Shown piece by piece: positions 1 through 6,611 of a stretch of DNA of 18,832 nt. Every line of letters begins with the position of its first letter. The first letter of the stretch is position 1. Source of the DNA: Campylobacterales bacterium. GTDB lineage: Bacteria > Campylobacterota > Campylobacteria > Campylobacterales > QNZT01. The notes below the pieces were generated by a model. It saw nothing but the letters and a program-made list of their open reading frames with translations, was not told the DNA's origin and searched no databases. The DNA is taken from positions 1 to 18,832 of the forward strand of contig JALUNR010000243.1 of assembly GCA_027055005.1 (NCBI GenBank), given 5' to 3'. A program made the position numbers and the translations under genes.

Positions 1-51
1 TTTTTATAAATTTTAGGTAAAATTTTTCTTTATTAGATATAAGGGAAAAAT

Positions 52-609
52 ATGCAAAAAGATAAAGTTTATAGTGAAATGATGGTTAATGTAGGGATAA
101 ATACTCATAAAGAGCCAAAAGATATTTTGGTGGTTAGTGAGAGTTGTGGTTTTAGTGATCAGATAAAAAAGCATGAATGTGTAGAAAATCTTGTGGTTAT
201 AAAAGAGGGAGAGATTGATCTTCAAGATAGTGCTAAGTTTGACTTAGTTTTGGTTGATGGGATAGTTGAGAGTGAGAAGTTTTTTGATGAAGTTGCTAGG
301 ATTTTAAGAAGTGATGGAGTGATGGTAAGTGATGGGGGAAGCTATATAGCTAACCTTGATGAGCATAAAGAGCTTTTGAAAGTAGCTGGAAAAAACTTTT
401 ATATAGCTATGCCATTTAACTACTCTTGTAAGTTAGGAACTTTTACTTTGATATGTGCATCAAAAAAATATCATCCAACAGCTGATATAAATCTTCAAAG
501 AGCAGATTTGATGGATGGGCTTGAGTATTATAGCAGTGATATTCATGTAGCTTCGTTTGTAAAGCCAACTTATGTACATAAAGCACTTTTAGGTATAGCG
601 AAAAATTAG
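52..609 (+). CDS. speE: Spermidine synthase-like protein, short and with a degraded cofactor site
   Basis: 185 aa, against about 260-290 for typical spermidine synthases. Alignable signatures are 'YSEMMVNVGINTHKEPKDILVV' in pieces: YSEMMV (residues 8-13) matches the YHEMMVH entry of aminopropyltransferases, FDLVLVDG matches the strand carrying the catalytic Asp, and GTFTLICASKKYHP plus the YYSSDIHVASFVKP tail match the family's C-terminal half. The N-terminal beta domain is missing, and the glycine-rich GGGDG loop that binds decarboxylated SAM is replaced by SESCGFS. The usual Asp-Pro after the catalytic Asp is also absent. Enzyme activity is therefore doubtful, and many Campylobacterota make spermidine by the carboxyspermidine route instead (family knowledge). 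A good AAGGGA ribosome site lies just before ATG 52. It heads a run with coaE (4-nt gap) and dapF. Membership of the fold is fairly sure; function is not. Confidence 0.75.
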   Translation: MQKDKVYSEMMVNVGINTHKEPKDILVVSESCGFSDQIKKHECVENLVVIKEGEIDLQDSAKFDLVLVDGIVESEKFFDEVARILRSDGVMVSDGGSYIANLDEHKELLKVAGKNFYIAMPFNYSCKLGTFTLICASKKYHPTADINLQRADLMDGLEYYSSDIHVASFVKPTYVHKALLGIAKN

Positions 610-613
610 CTTC

Positions 614-1237
614 ATGAAATCTCTTTCTCATGCTATAGTTATAACAGGTGGTATTGGAACAGGAAAGAGTACTGTTTGTTCACTTTTAAGACTTTATGGA
701 TTTAAGATTATAGATGCTGATGCTATCACTCACCAACTTTTGTTAAAATATACAAAAGAGCTTGAAAATATGTTTGATGCTACTTTGATGAGTGAAGATG
801 GATTTGATAGAAAGGCTCTTGGTAGGATAGTTTTTAATAATGAAAACAAAAGAAAAGAGCTTGAAGAGTTTTTGCATCCTAAGATAAAAGAGATTATAAA
901 AGATGAAGCTTCTTTTTGTGAAGAGCAAACCGTACCTTATATTTTGGATATACCACTTTATTTTGAGGGTGGAAATTATGATGAGCTTGATGAAGTTGTT
1001 GTAGTTTATGCTCCAAAAGAGCTTCAGTGGGAGAGAGTACTAAAGCGAGGTTTTGAAGCTGATGACACTAAAAAATGGATTTTAAAAAATATCTTAGATA
1101 TTCAGATGGATATAGAAGAGAAAAGAAAAAAAGCAAAATATGTTATAGACAATAGTGGAAGTTTAAAAGATTTGCAAGTTGAAGTGGAAAAGTTTTTAGA
1201 TTATATAAGGAAAAAGTATGTTCATCTCAAAATATAA
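614..1237 (+). CDS. coaE: Dephospho-CoA kinase
   Basis: Phosphorylates the 3'-hydroxyl of dephospho-CoA, the last step of coenzyme A synthesis, in the cytosol. The P-loop GGIGTGKST is at residues 12-20, followed by the DADAITH motif (34-40) that in this family binds the acceptor substrate, and later by DIPLYFEG and VVVVYAP, matching the family's DVPLLFE and VVVVxxP blocks. Length 207 aa is normal. It starts 4 nt after the SpeE-like gene and its last 20 nt overlap the start of dapF, so the three are probably co-translated. Confidence 0.95.
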   Translation: MKSLSHAIVITGGIGTGKSTVCSLLRLYGFKIIDADAITHQLLLKYTKELENMFDATLMSEDGFDRKALGRIVFNNENKRKELEEFLHPKIKEIIKDEASFCEEQTVPYILDIPLYFEGGNYDELDEVVVVYAPKELQWERVLKRGFEADDTKKWILKNILDIQMDIEEKRKKAKYVIDNSGSLKDLQVEVEKFLDYIRKKYVHLKI

Positions 1238-1967
1238 TGCAAGTGGAAATGACTTTGTTATATTTCACTCATTTTTAAAAAAAGACAGAAGCAAGTTAGC
1301 AAAAAAACTTTGTGATAGACAAAGAGGTGTTGGCGCTGATGGGCTTATAGTTTTAGTTCCTCATAACAAACTAGATTATGAGTGGGAGTTTTACAACAGT
1401 GATGGAAGTTTAGCTGATATGTGTGGAAATGGCTCAAGAGCTACAGCTCACTATGCAGTTACAAATGGATTGGCTAAAAATACTCACTCATTTTTAAGTG
1501 GGGCTGGAGAGATAAAGTGTGAAGTGGATGGAGAAAGTGTTGAAGTAGAACTAACTCATCCAAAAGAGTTAAAAGAAAAATTCAGTGATGAGGGAAGAGA
1601 GTGGTATTTTTTTGATACTGGAGTTCCTCATCTGGTTACTTTTATCGATGATTTGGAGGAGTATAGCAAAGAGTTGGCAAGAAGCATGAGAGATCGATGC
1701 AATGCAAATGTAAATTTTGTGAAAGTAGCTGGAGATGTTTTAAGAGTTAGAACTTATGAGAGAGGAGTAGAAGATGAAACTCTTGCTTGTGGTACGGGAA
1801 TGGCAGCTTCATTTTATAGTGCATATCTAAGAGGTGATGCAAAAGAGGTTACAAAAGTATATCCTACAAGTGGGGAAGAGCTTGTTTTGAGTTTAAAAGA
1901 TGGGAGTATATTTTTTAAAGGAAGAGTAGAGAGGGTTTTTGATACAATCTTGGAAGATATAAGTTAA
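1218..1967 (+). CDS. dapF: Diaminopimelate epimerase
   Basis: Interconverts LL- and meso-diaminopimelate, supplying lysine and the peptidoglycan cross-linking residue. It is a PLP-independent enzyme using two cysteines, and both are present: Cys69 in MCGNGSRA (68-75) and Cys191 in LACGTGMAAS (189-198). The N-terminal ASGNDFVIF and RGVGADG blocks are also intact. The protein is 249 aa, slightly shorter than the usual 270-280. ATG 1218 lies inside coaE (20-nt overlap) with an AAGG ribosome site at 1207-1210. An 11-nt gap separates it from the antitoxin gene downstream. Confidence 0.96.
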   Translation: MFISKYNASGNDFVIFHSFLKKDRSKLAKKLCDRQRGVGADGLIVLVPHNKLDYEWEFYNSDGSLADMCGNGSRATAHYAVTNGLAKNTHSFLSGAGEIKCEVDGESVEVELTHPKELKEKFSDEGREWYFFDTGVPHLVTFIDDLEEYSKELARSMRDRCNANVNFVKVAGDVLRVRTYERGVEDETLACGTGMAASFYSAYLRGDAKEVTKVYPTSGEELVLSLKDGSIFFKGRVERVFDTILEDIS

Positions 1968-1978
1968 AAGGATTTTCT

Positions 1979-2194
1979 ATGCAAGTAGCTGTAAAGTTTG
2001 ATGATGAAGTAGTTGCACAAAAAGTTTTATGGATGCTTGATCATTTTAAAGATGAAGGTGTAGAAGTTATAAAACTTGATGATAGTGATGAAGAGATAGA
2101 AGAAAATTTTAAAAATGCTTTGAGTGAGTTGGATTTAGTAAAAAAAGGTAAATTGTCTGCAAAAAGTGTAGAAGAGTTTTTGGATGAGTTATAA
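1979..2194 (+). CDS. Antitoxin of a RelE/ParE-type toxin-antitoxin pair
   Basis: 71 aa, very acidic in the middle (DDSDEEIEEN). It has an N-terminal strand-helix segment and a C-terminal helix ending in KKGKLSAKSVEEFLDEL, a typical tail of antitoxins that wrap a RelE-fold toxin. I recognise it mainly by its size, charge and position: its stop codon lies 11 nt inside the start of the RelE-like gene. An AAAGGA ribosome site precedes ATG 1979. Such antitoxins normally repress their own promoter, but here only 11 nt separate it from dapF and no separate promoter is evident, so it probably depends on the upstream operon. The exact antitoxin family is unassigned. Confidence 0.72.
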   Translation: MQVAVKFDDEVVAQKVLWMLDHFKDEGVEVIKLDDSDEEIEENFKNALSELDLVKKGKLSAKSVEEFLDEL

Positions 2195-2516
2195 GATAAA
2201 AACTATTCCTCAGTTTGAAAAAGATGTTAAGAGGCTAAAAAAACGATTTCCAAAAATAAAAAATGATTTAACTACTCTTGTAAATGAACTTTATGAAAAT
2301 CCTACAATAGGTACTTGCTTAGGTGATAATATATATAAGATAAGAGTAGCAAATAGCTCTGTTCCTACTGGGAAAAGTGGAGGGTTTAGGGTTATTACTT
2401 ATTATGTAGAAGATGAAGTGCTTTATCTTGTTAATATGTATTCAAAAAGTTCTAAAGAAAATATTTTAAAAGAAAAACTAAAAGAGATAATAAATCAACA
2501 AATAAATAATGCATAA
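2184..2516 (+). CDS. RelE/ParE-superfamily toxin
   Basis: 110 aa, basic. The pattern is that of a ribosome-dependent mRNA interferase or relative: N-terminal YKIKTIPQFEKDVKRLKKR (helix with Lys/Arg), a middle YKIRVANS strand, then GKSGGFRVITYYV and LYLVNMYSKSSKENI, which match the 'GKSGG-R-VIYY ... L-IYSKS-KE-I' block of RelE-like toxins. ATG 2184 overlaps the antitoxin by 11 nt, and its end overlaps the MATE gene by 8 nt. The target (mRNA or gyrase) cannot be told from sequence alone; the GKSGG block favours the RelE side over ParE. Confidence 0.85.
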   Translation: MSYKIKTIPQFEKDVKRLKKRFPKIKNDLTTLVNELYENPTIGTCLGDNIYKIRVANSSVPTGKSGGFRVITYYVEDEVLYLVNMYSKSSKENILKEKLKEIINQQINNA

Positions 2517-3777
2517 AAATATCCTTCGATTAGGGATTCCAAATATCCTAAGTAACATAACTATCCCACTTTCATCTTCTATCGATACTGCTTTGATGGG
2601 GCATTTGTCGGCTAAGCATTTGGGAGCTATTGCACTTGGGAGTATGGTATTCATATTTTTATATGGTAGTTTTAACTTTCTTAAGATGGGAACTACGGGG
2701 ATGAGTGCTCAAAGCTATGGAGCAGGAGATAAAAAAGAGGTTAGTTATACACTGTATAGGGCTTTTAGTTTGGCAATTTTGTTAGCTTTGGTTGTGTTTG
2801 CTTTTCAAACTCCTATAAAAGAGGTAGCAATTTACTTTTTAAATGCGGACGAATATCGAGAGTTTATAAGTGAGTATTTTGATATAAGAGTTTATGCAGT
2901 ACTTGGAGCTTTTGTAAATTTTGTTTTGATTGGTTGGTATTTTGGAGTTTCTAACTCTTTAGTTCCTCTTATGATGACTCTTACTATAAATCTTTCAAAT
3001 GCCTTTTTTAGTTATATCTTTGTTTATCATCAAAATATGGGGATAAGTGGAGTGGCTCTTGGTACTTTGATTAGTCAATATCTTGGAGTTATTGTTGGGC
3101 TTTGGTTTTTGAGAAAGTATAAATTTTATAAAGTAATATATTCCAAAGTTTTTCAAAAATCAAAGATACTTAACTTTTTTCATATAAATAAAAATCTTTT
3201 TATAAGAACGATAGCTTTAACTCTTGCTTTAAATATATTTTATTCATTTGCTTCAAAAGATGGTAGTTTGTTTTTGGCAGTAGCAACTGTGTTTATGCAG
3301 TTTTTGACTTGGAGTGCTTATGGGATAGATGGATTTGCGAATGCAAGTGAAAGTTTAGTTGGGAAATTTTTTGGAGCAAAAGATTTTACAAATATGCAAA
3401 AAGTTATAAACTTAAGTCTTTTTTATGGTTTTGTAATTGCTTTGATTTTTGCTATAATCTACTTTTTATTTTTGGAAAAGTTAGCATATCTTTTTGTAAG
3501 TGATAAAGATGTGATAGAGATGGTGAGGGATTATAAATGGTATTTTATCTTAGCACCATTGTTTGGATTTATGAGTTATATATATGATGGGATTATGGTA
3601 GGCTTAACTGAATCAAAAGTTTTAAGAAATAGTGTCTTGGCTGGATTTTTAGTTTTTTTATGCTTTTATTATTTCTTTGGTGGGTTATTTTTTAGTTTTA
3701 GTCTGTTTTTTCTAATAAGAGGAGTTTATCAAATGGTTTATTTAAGGGGGAAATTTGAATCTTGTAGTTTATGGTGA
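2509..3777 (+). CDS. MATE-family efflux transporter (DinF-like)
   Basis: Inner-membrane exporter, 422 aa, with about twelve hydrophobic segments along its length. The N-terminal block LRLGIPNILSNITIPL followed by DTALMGHLSAKHLGAIALGS is diagnostic of the MATE/DinF group, and a second copy of the pattern (YGIDGFANASESLVGKFFGA) opens the second half. MATE proteins expel cationic drugs or metabolites in exchange for Na+ or H+; the substrate here is unknown. The gene overlaps the toxin upstream (8 nt) and the phosphatase downstream (23 nt). No truncation is seen. Confidence 0.92.
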   Translation: MHKNILRLGIPNILSNITIPLSSSIDTALMGHLSAKHLGAIALGSMVFIFLYGSFNFLKMGTTGMSAQSYGAGDKKEVSYTLYRAFSLAILLALVVFAFQTPIKEVAIYFLNADEYREFISEYFDIRVYAVLGAFVNFVLIGWYFGVSNSLVPLMMTLTINLSNAFFSYIFVYHQNMGISGVALGTLISQYLGVIVGLWFLRKYKFYKVIYSKVFQKSKILNFFHINKNLFIRTIALTLALNIFYSFASKDGSLFLAVATVFMQFLTWSAYGIDGFANASESLVGKFFGAKDFTNMQKVINLSLFYGFVIALIFAIIYFLFLEKLAYLFVSDKDVIEMVRDYKWYFILAPLFGFMSYIYDGIMVGLTESKVLRNSVLAGFLVFLCFYYFFGGLFFSFSLFFLIRGVYQMVYLRGKFESCSLW

Positions 3778-4447
3778 TCTTCATGGATGTCTTAATGAGT
3801 TTAAAGCTCTTAGAAAAAAAGTAAAATTAAAAAAAAATGATATAGAAATAGTTGTTGGAGATATTCTTAACAAAGGTCCTTATAATTTGGAAACTTTAAG
3901 ATATATCATCAAAAATAAAATTTTATCAGTTAGAGGAAATAATGAAGATAAGATTTTAAAACTCTTTTCTATGTATAAAGAAGACGATACTATCTTAGAA
4001 GATATAAAGCCTTGGGAAGCTCATATACTAAAAAATATAAAAAAAAGTGAGATAAAGTTTTTAAAATCTTTGCCATATTTTATTAAAATTAAGGGAATAA
4101 CAATAGTTCACGGTGGTATCCCACAGGGTATAAAGTTAAAAAAACTTTCTAAAGAGGATAAAAAGCAACTTACCCTTTTGAGATTTTATGATAAAAAATT
4201 TCATCCTATACCTTGGCATGATTTTGAAGGTAGATATAAGTTTTGGAGTGAAGTTTATAATGGGCGAGAGGGTTTTGTTGTTTTTGGGCATCATCCTTTT
4301 GAAAAACCAAAAGTTGAAAAGTTTGCAATAGGTATAGATACAGGATGTGTTTATGGTGGAGAATTAACAGCTATCAAGTTTAATAATCTTAATGTTAAGG
4401 ATTATGACTTTATATCACTAAAAGCTAGAAAAAAGTATTTTAAATGA
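3755..4447 (+). CDS. PrpE/ApaH-like metallophosphoesterase with altered active-site motifs
   Basis: 230 aa, cytosolic, of the calcineurin-like fold. The metal-binding blocks appear in order: GDLHGC (7-12), GDILNKGP (35-42), RGNNED (60-65), VHGG (118-121) and FGHHPF (178-182), then the IGIDTGCVYGGELTAI tail typical of PrpE/ApaH-type phosphatases (diadenosine tetraphosphate or phosphoprotein). Compared with the family consensus GDxxDRGP and GNHE, the Asp-Arg pair is Asn39-Lys40 and the catalytic His is Asn63. The metal ligands Asp8, His10, Asp36, Asn62, His119 and His179/180 remain. TTG 3755 is chosen because AAGGGGG (3744-3750) sits 4 nt before it and the next codons run directly into GDLHG. 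Substrate unknown. Confidence 0.82.
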   Translation: MNLVVYGDLHGCLNEFKALRKKVKLKKNDIEIVVGDILNKGPYNLETLRYIIKNKILSVRGNNEDKILKLFSMYKEDDTILEDIKPWEAHILKNIKKSEIKFLKSLPYFIKIKGITIVHGGIPQGIKLKKLSKEDKKQLTLLRFYDKKFHPIPWHDFEGRYKFWSEVYNGREGFVVFGHHPFEKPKVEKFAIGIDTGCVYGGELTAIKFNNLNVKDYDFISLKARKKYFK

Positions 4448-5328
4448 AAGAAATAGCTATCATAGGACCTACTGCCTCTGGAAAATCTGCACTTGCCGTT
4501 GAAGTTGCTATAAAACATAATGCCTACATACTCTCTCTTGATAGTCTTTCTATATATAAAGAAGTAGATATAGCTTCAGCAAAGCCAACTTTAGAAGAGA
4601 GAGAGGGGATAGTACATTTTGGGATAGATGTTATAAGAGTTGATGAAAAGTTTAATGTAGTAAGATTTTTTGATATTTATAAAGAGGCAAAATCAAAATG
4701 TATTGAAAATAAAAAAAATTTAGTGATTGTTGGAGGGAGTTCTTTTTATCTAAAATCTATGATTGAAGGGATAACTTCAAATATCAATATTACATATAAA
4801 ATTAAAAAAAAAGTTAAAGAAAGAATTCAAGATTTAAGTTTAGCTTATGACTTTATTAAGGAGACTGATGATTTATATGCAAAGAAAATAGCCAATACTG
4901 ATAGATATAGAATAGAAAAATGGTACGAAATTTTTTTAAGCAAAAATAAAGTTCCAAGCGAATTTTTTCTACAAAATAGTAGAAAACCTATTATAAAAGA
5001 TATAAGAATTTATAATATTGAAGTAAATAGAGAAATTTTAAGAAAAAAAATAGATTTAAGAACACAGCTTATGATTAATAATGGTTTAATAGAAGAAGTT
5101 TATTATTTGGAAAAAAAATATGGAAGAAATAATATTCCACTAAAAGCTATTGGATTGATTGAAACTTTAAAATACCTTGATGGAAAAGTCGATTTGAAGG
5201 GATTGAGAGAACTTATAACTATAAATACTTCTAATCTTGCAAAGAGACAAATTACATTTAATAATAGCCAATTTCCTAATAAAATTACTGATATTAAAAA
5301 TAACTTAAAAAGTAATATTAGTTTTTGA
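4444..5328 (+). CDS. miaA: tRNA dimethylallyltransferase
   Basis: Adds the dimethylallyl group to N6 of A37 in tRNAs reading codons that start with U. The P-loop GPTASGKS is at residues 8-15, followed by DSLSIYKEVDIASAKP (33-48), the counterpart of the family's DSxQVYxxMDIGTAKP, and GGSSFYLKSMIEGI matches GGTGLYxxALLxGL. The C-terminal LAKRQITF corresponds to the YAKRQxTW block. Length 294 aa is normal. Its ATG overlaps the phosphatase stop (ATGA). It is the last gene of the run that began at 52. The coding sequence is very A-rich, with a run of nine A at 4804-4812. Confidence 0.95.
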   Translation: MKEIAIIGPTASGKSALAVEVAIKHNAYILSLDSLSIYKEVDIASAKPTLEEREGIVHFGIDVIRVDEKFNVVRFFDIYKEAKSKCIENKKNLVIVGGSSFYLKSMIEGITSNINITYKIKKKVKERIQDLSLAYDFIKETDDLYAKKIANTDRYRIEKWYEIFLSKNKVPSEFFLQNSRKPIIKDIRIYNIEVNREILRKKIDLRTQLMINNGLIEEVYYLEKKYGRNNIPLKAIGLIETLKYLDGKVDLKGLRELITINTSNLAKRQITFNNSQFPNKITDIKNNLKSNISF

Positions 5329-5406
5329 AATTAACCAATATAACAGTAAAGTAAAATATTTTTTATTTATTTAATATATTTAAGTTTTTTTTAAACAAGT
5401 TTCATA

Positions 5407-5412
5407 TATATT
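5407..5412 (+). promoter_or_regulatory. Candidate -10 box for the OmpA-type gene
   Basis: TATATT lies about 38 nt before ATG 5450, in a 121-base AT-rich gap (5329-5449) that is the only intergenic space between the first operon and the next. A start near 5419 would leave a leader of about 30 nt carrying the ribosome site AAAAGGAAAG. No convincing -35 is seen, which is common in this phylum. Nothing else is recognisable in the gap. Confidence 0.35.
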
Positions 5413-5449
5413 GCAAAGTATGAAAAAAAACTTAGAAAAGGAAAGTAAG

Positions 5450-6610
5450 ATGAAACGAATAGCTTTGTTTTCAGTATTGGCTGTTTCTCTTTTATATGGT
5501 GGTGAAAAGCCATATGAACTTGGTGTGACTTTTGGAGCAACATCTATAAAGAATGAACCAAGTGTAAAGATGAGAAATGGAACATTTGGTTTAAATTTAC
5601 AGCTAAATGACTATGTTATTAAACCTAGGTTTGATTTTGAGTATGTGGATATAGCGAGTAGTGAAAGTGAAGTTCCTACATCTCTTTTAAAAGCTTCAGC
5701 AAATGGTGTTTATGAGTTTAACGAAGGAAATACAGTAAATCCATACATATTAGGTGGTTTGGGTTATGAATCTGTTACAAATTCTAGATATGGTTTTGAA
5801 TCTCATCCATTTGTTCAAGGTGGTGGTGGTGTTGGTATTGGCATTACTCAAAACATAAGAGCAAAAGCAGAGTTGAAAGCTCTTCAAATTTTAGGAGGAA
5901 CAAAGGAAAACAATGAATTTGTTGCTTCAGTTGGTGTTGCTATGCCATTTGGCGGTAAATCTCAACCAAAAGTGAAAGCTTCAGTTTTAGATAGTGATAG
6001 AGATGGTGTTATCGATAGACTTGACAAGTGTCCGAATACTCCTAGAGGTGAGAGAGTTGGAGCTGATGGTTGTCCAGTTCAAGCTACACCAGCTCCAATA
6101 GTAGAGAGTGCAGCTCCAGTTTCATTCAGTGAAACCGAGTGTCCAATAAAAACAGATCTTCCTGATGCTGATAGAGATGGTGTTGAAGATAGTGTTGATC
6201 AATGTCCAGCTACTCCTTGTGATTTTAGTGTTGATAGTAAAGGATGTCCTGTTAAAGCAATACTAAGAATACACTTTGCTACTAATTCAGCAAGAATTAC
6301 TGATTATTCTATGAAAAAAGTTAGAAAATTTGCAAAATTTTTAGTAAGTCATAAGGGTAGTTTGGTTCATATAACAGGTCATACTGATAGTAGAGCTCCA
6401 GAAGATTACAATATGGTTTTATCTAAAAAAAGAGCAGAATCAGTTAAAAAAGCTTTGATAAATCTAGGTGTTAGTGCAAATAGATTAAGTACAGAAGGTA
6501 GAGGAGAAACTGATCCAATAGCTTCAAATGCTACAAAACAAGGTATGGCATTAAATAGAAGGATAGAAGTTACACTCACATATCCACATGCAGTTGAGGG
6601 AGGAAGATAA
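5450..6610 (+). CDS. OmpA-family outer-membrane protein with thrombospondin type-3 repeats
   Basis: 386 aa from ATG 5450. This start is preferred over ATG 5420 and TTG 5411 because AAAAGGAAAG sits just upstream and the protein then opens with a clean signal peptide (MKRIALFSVLAVSLLYGG). Residues 19-167 are strand-rich with Gly and aromatic residues, ending VGVAMPFGG, as in a small beta-barrel. Two calcium-binding repeats follow: DSDRDGVIDRLDKCP (181-195) and DADRDGVEDSVDQCP (239-253), with a Pro/Ala linker between. The C-terminal OmpA domain (about 270-376) has the peptidoglycan-binding TGHTD (309-313) and NRRIEV (369-374). It anchors outer membrane to cell wall. It is probably co-transcribed with the lipoprotein 1 nt downstream. 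Confidence 0.93.
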   Translation: MKRIALFSVLAVSLLYGGEKPYELGVTFGATSIKNEPSVKMRNGTFGLNLQLNDYVIKPRFDFEYVDIASSESEVPTSLLKASANGVYEFNEGNTVNPYILGGLGYESVTNSRYGFESHPFVQGGGGVGIGITQNIRAKAELKALQILGGTKENNEFVASVGVAMPFGGKSQPKVKASVLDSDRDGVIDRLDKCPNTPRGERVGADGCPVQATPAPIVESAAPVSFSETECPIKTDLPDADRDGVEDSVDQCPATPCDFSVDSKGCPVKAILRIHFATNSARITDYSMKKVRKFAKFLVSHKGSLVHITGHTDSRAPEDYNMVLSKKRAESVKKALINLGVSANRLSTEGRGETDPIASNATKQGMALNRRIEVTLTYPHAVEGGR

Positions 6611-6611
6611 A

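Noticed and set aside
4804..4812. Run of nine A in miaA as a phase-variation tract
   Set aside because: The frame is intact, miaA is a housekeeping gene, and A runs of this length are expected at this base composition.
5411..5449. Upstream starts (TTG 5411, ATG 5420) for the OmpA-type gene
   Set aside because: Neither has a ribosome site and they would place a charged 10-13 residue extension before a clean signal peptide.
6588..6611. ATG 6588 as start of the calcium-repeat lipoprotein
   Set aside because: It lies inside the OmpA gene without its own ribosome site and would extend the lipoprotein signal peptide with charged residues.
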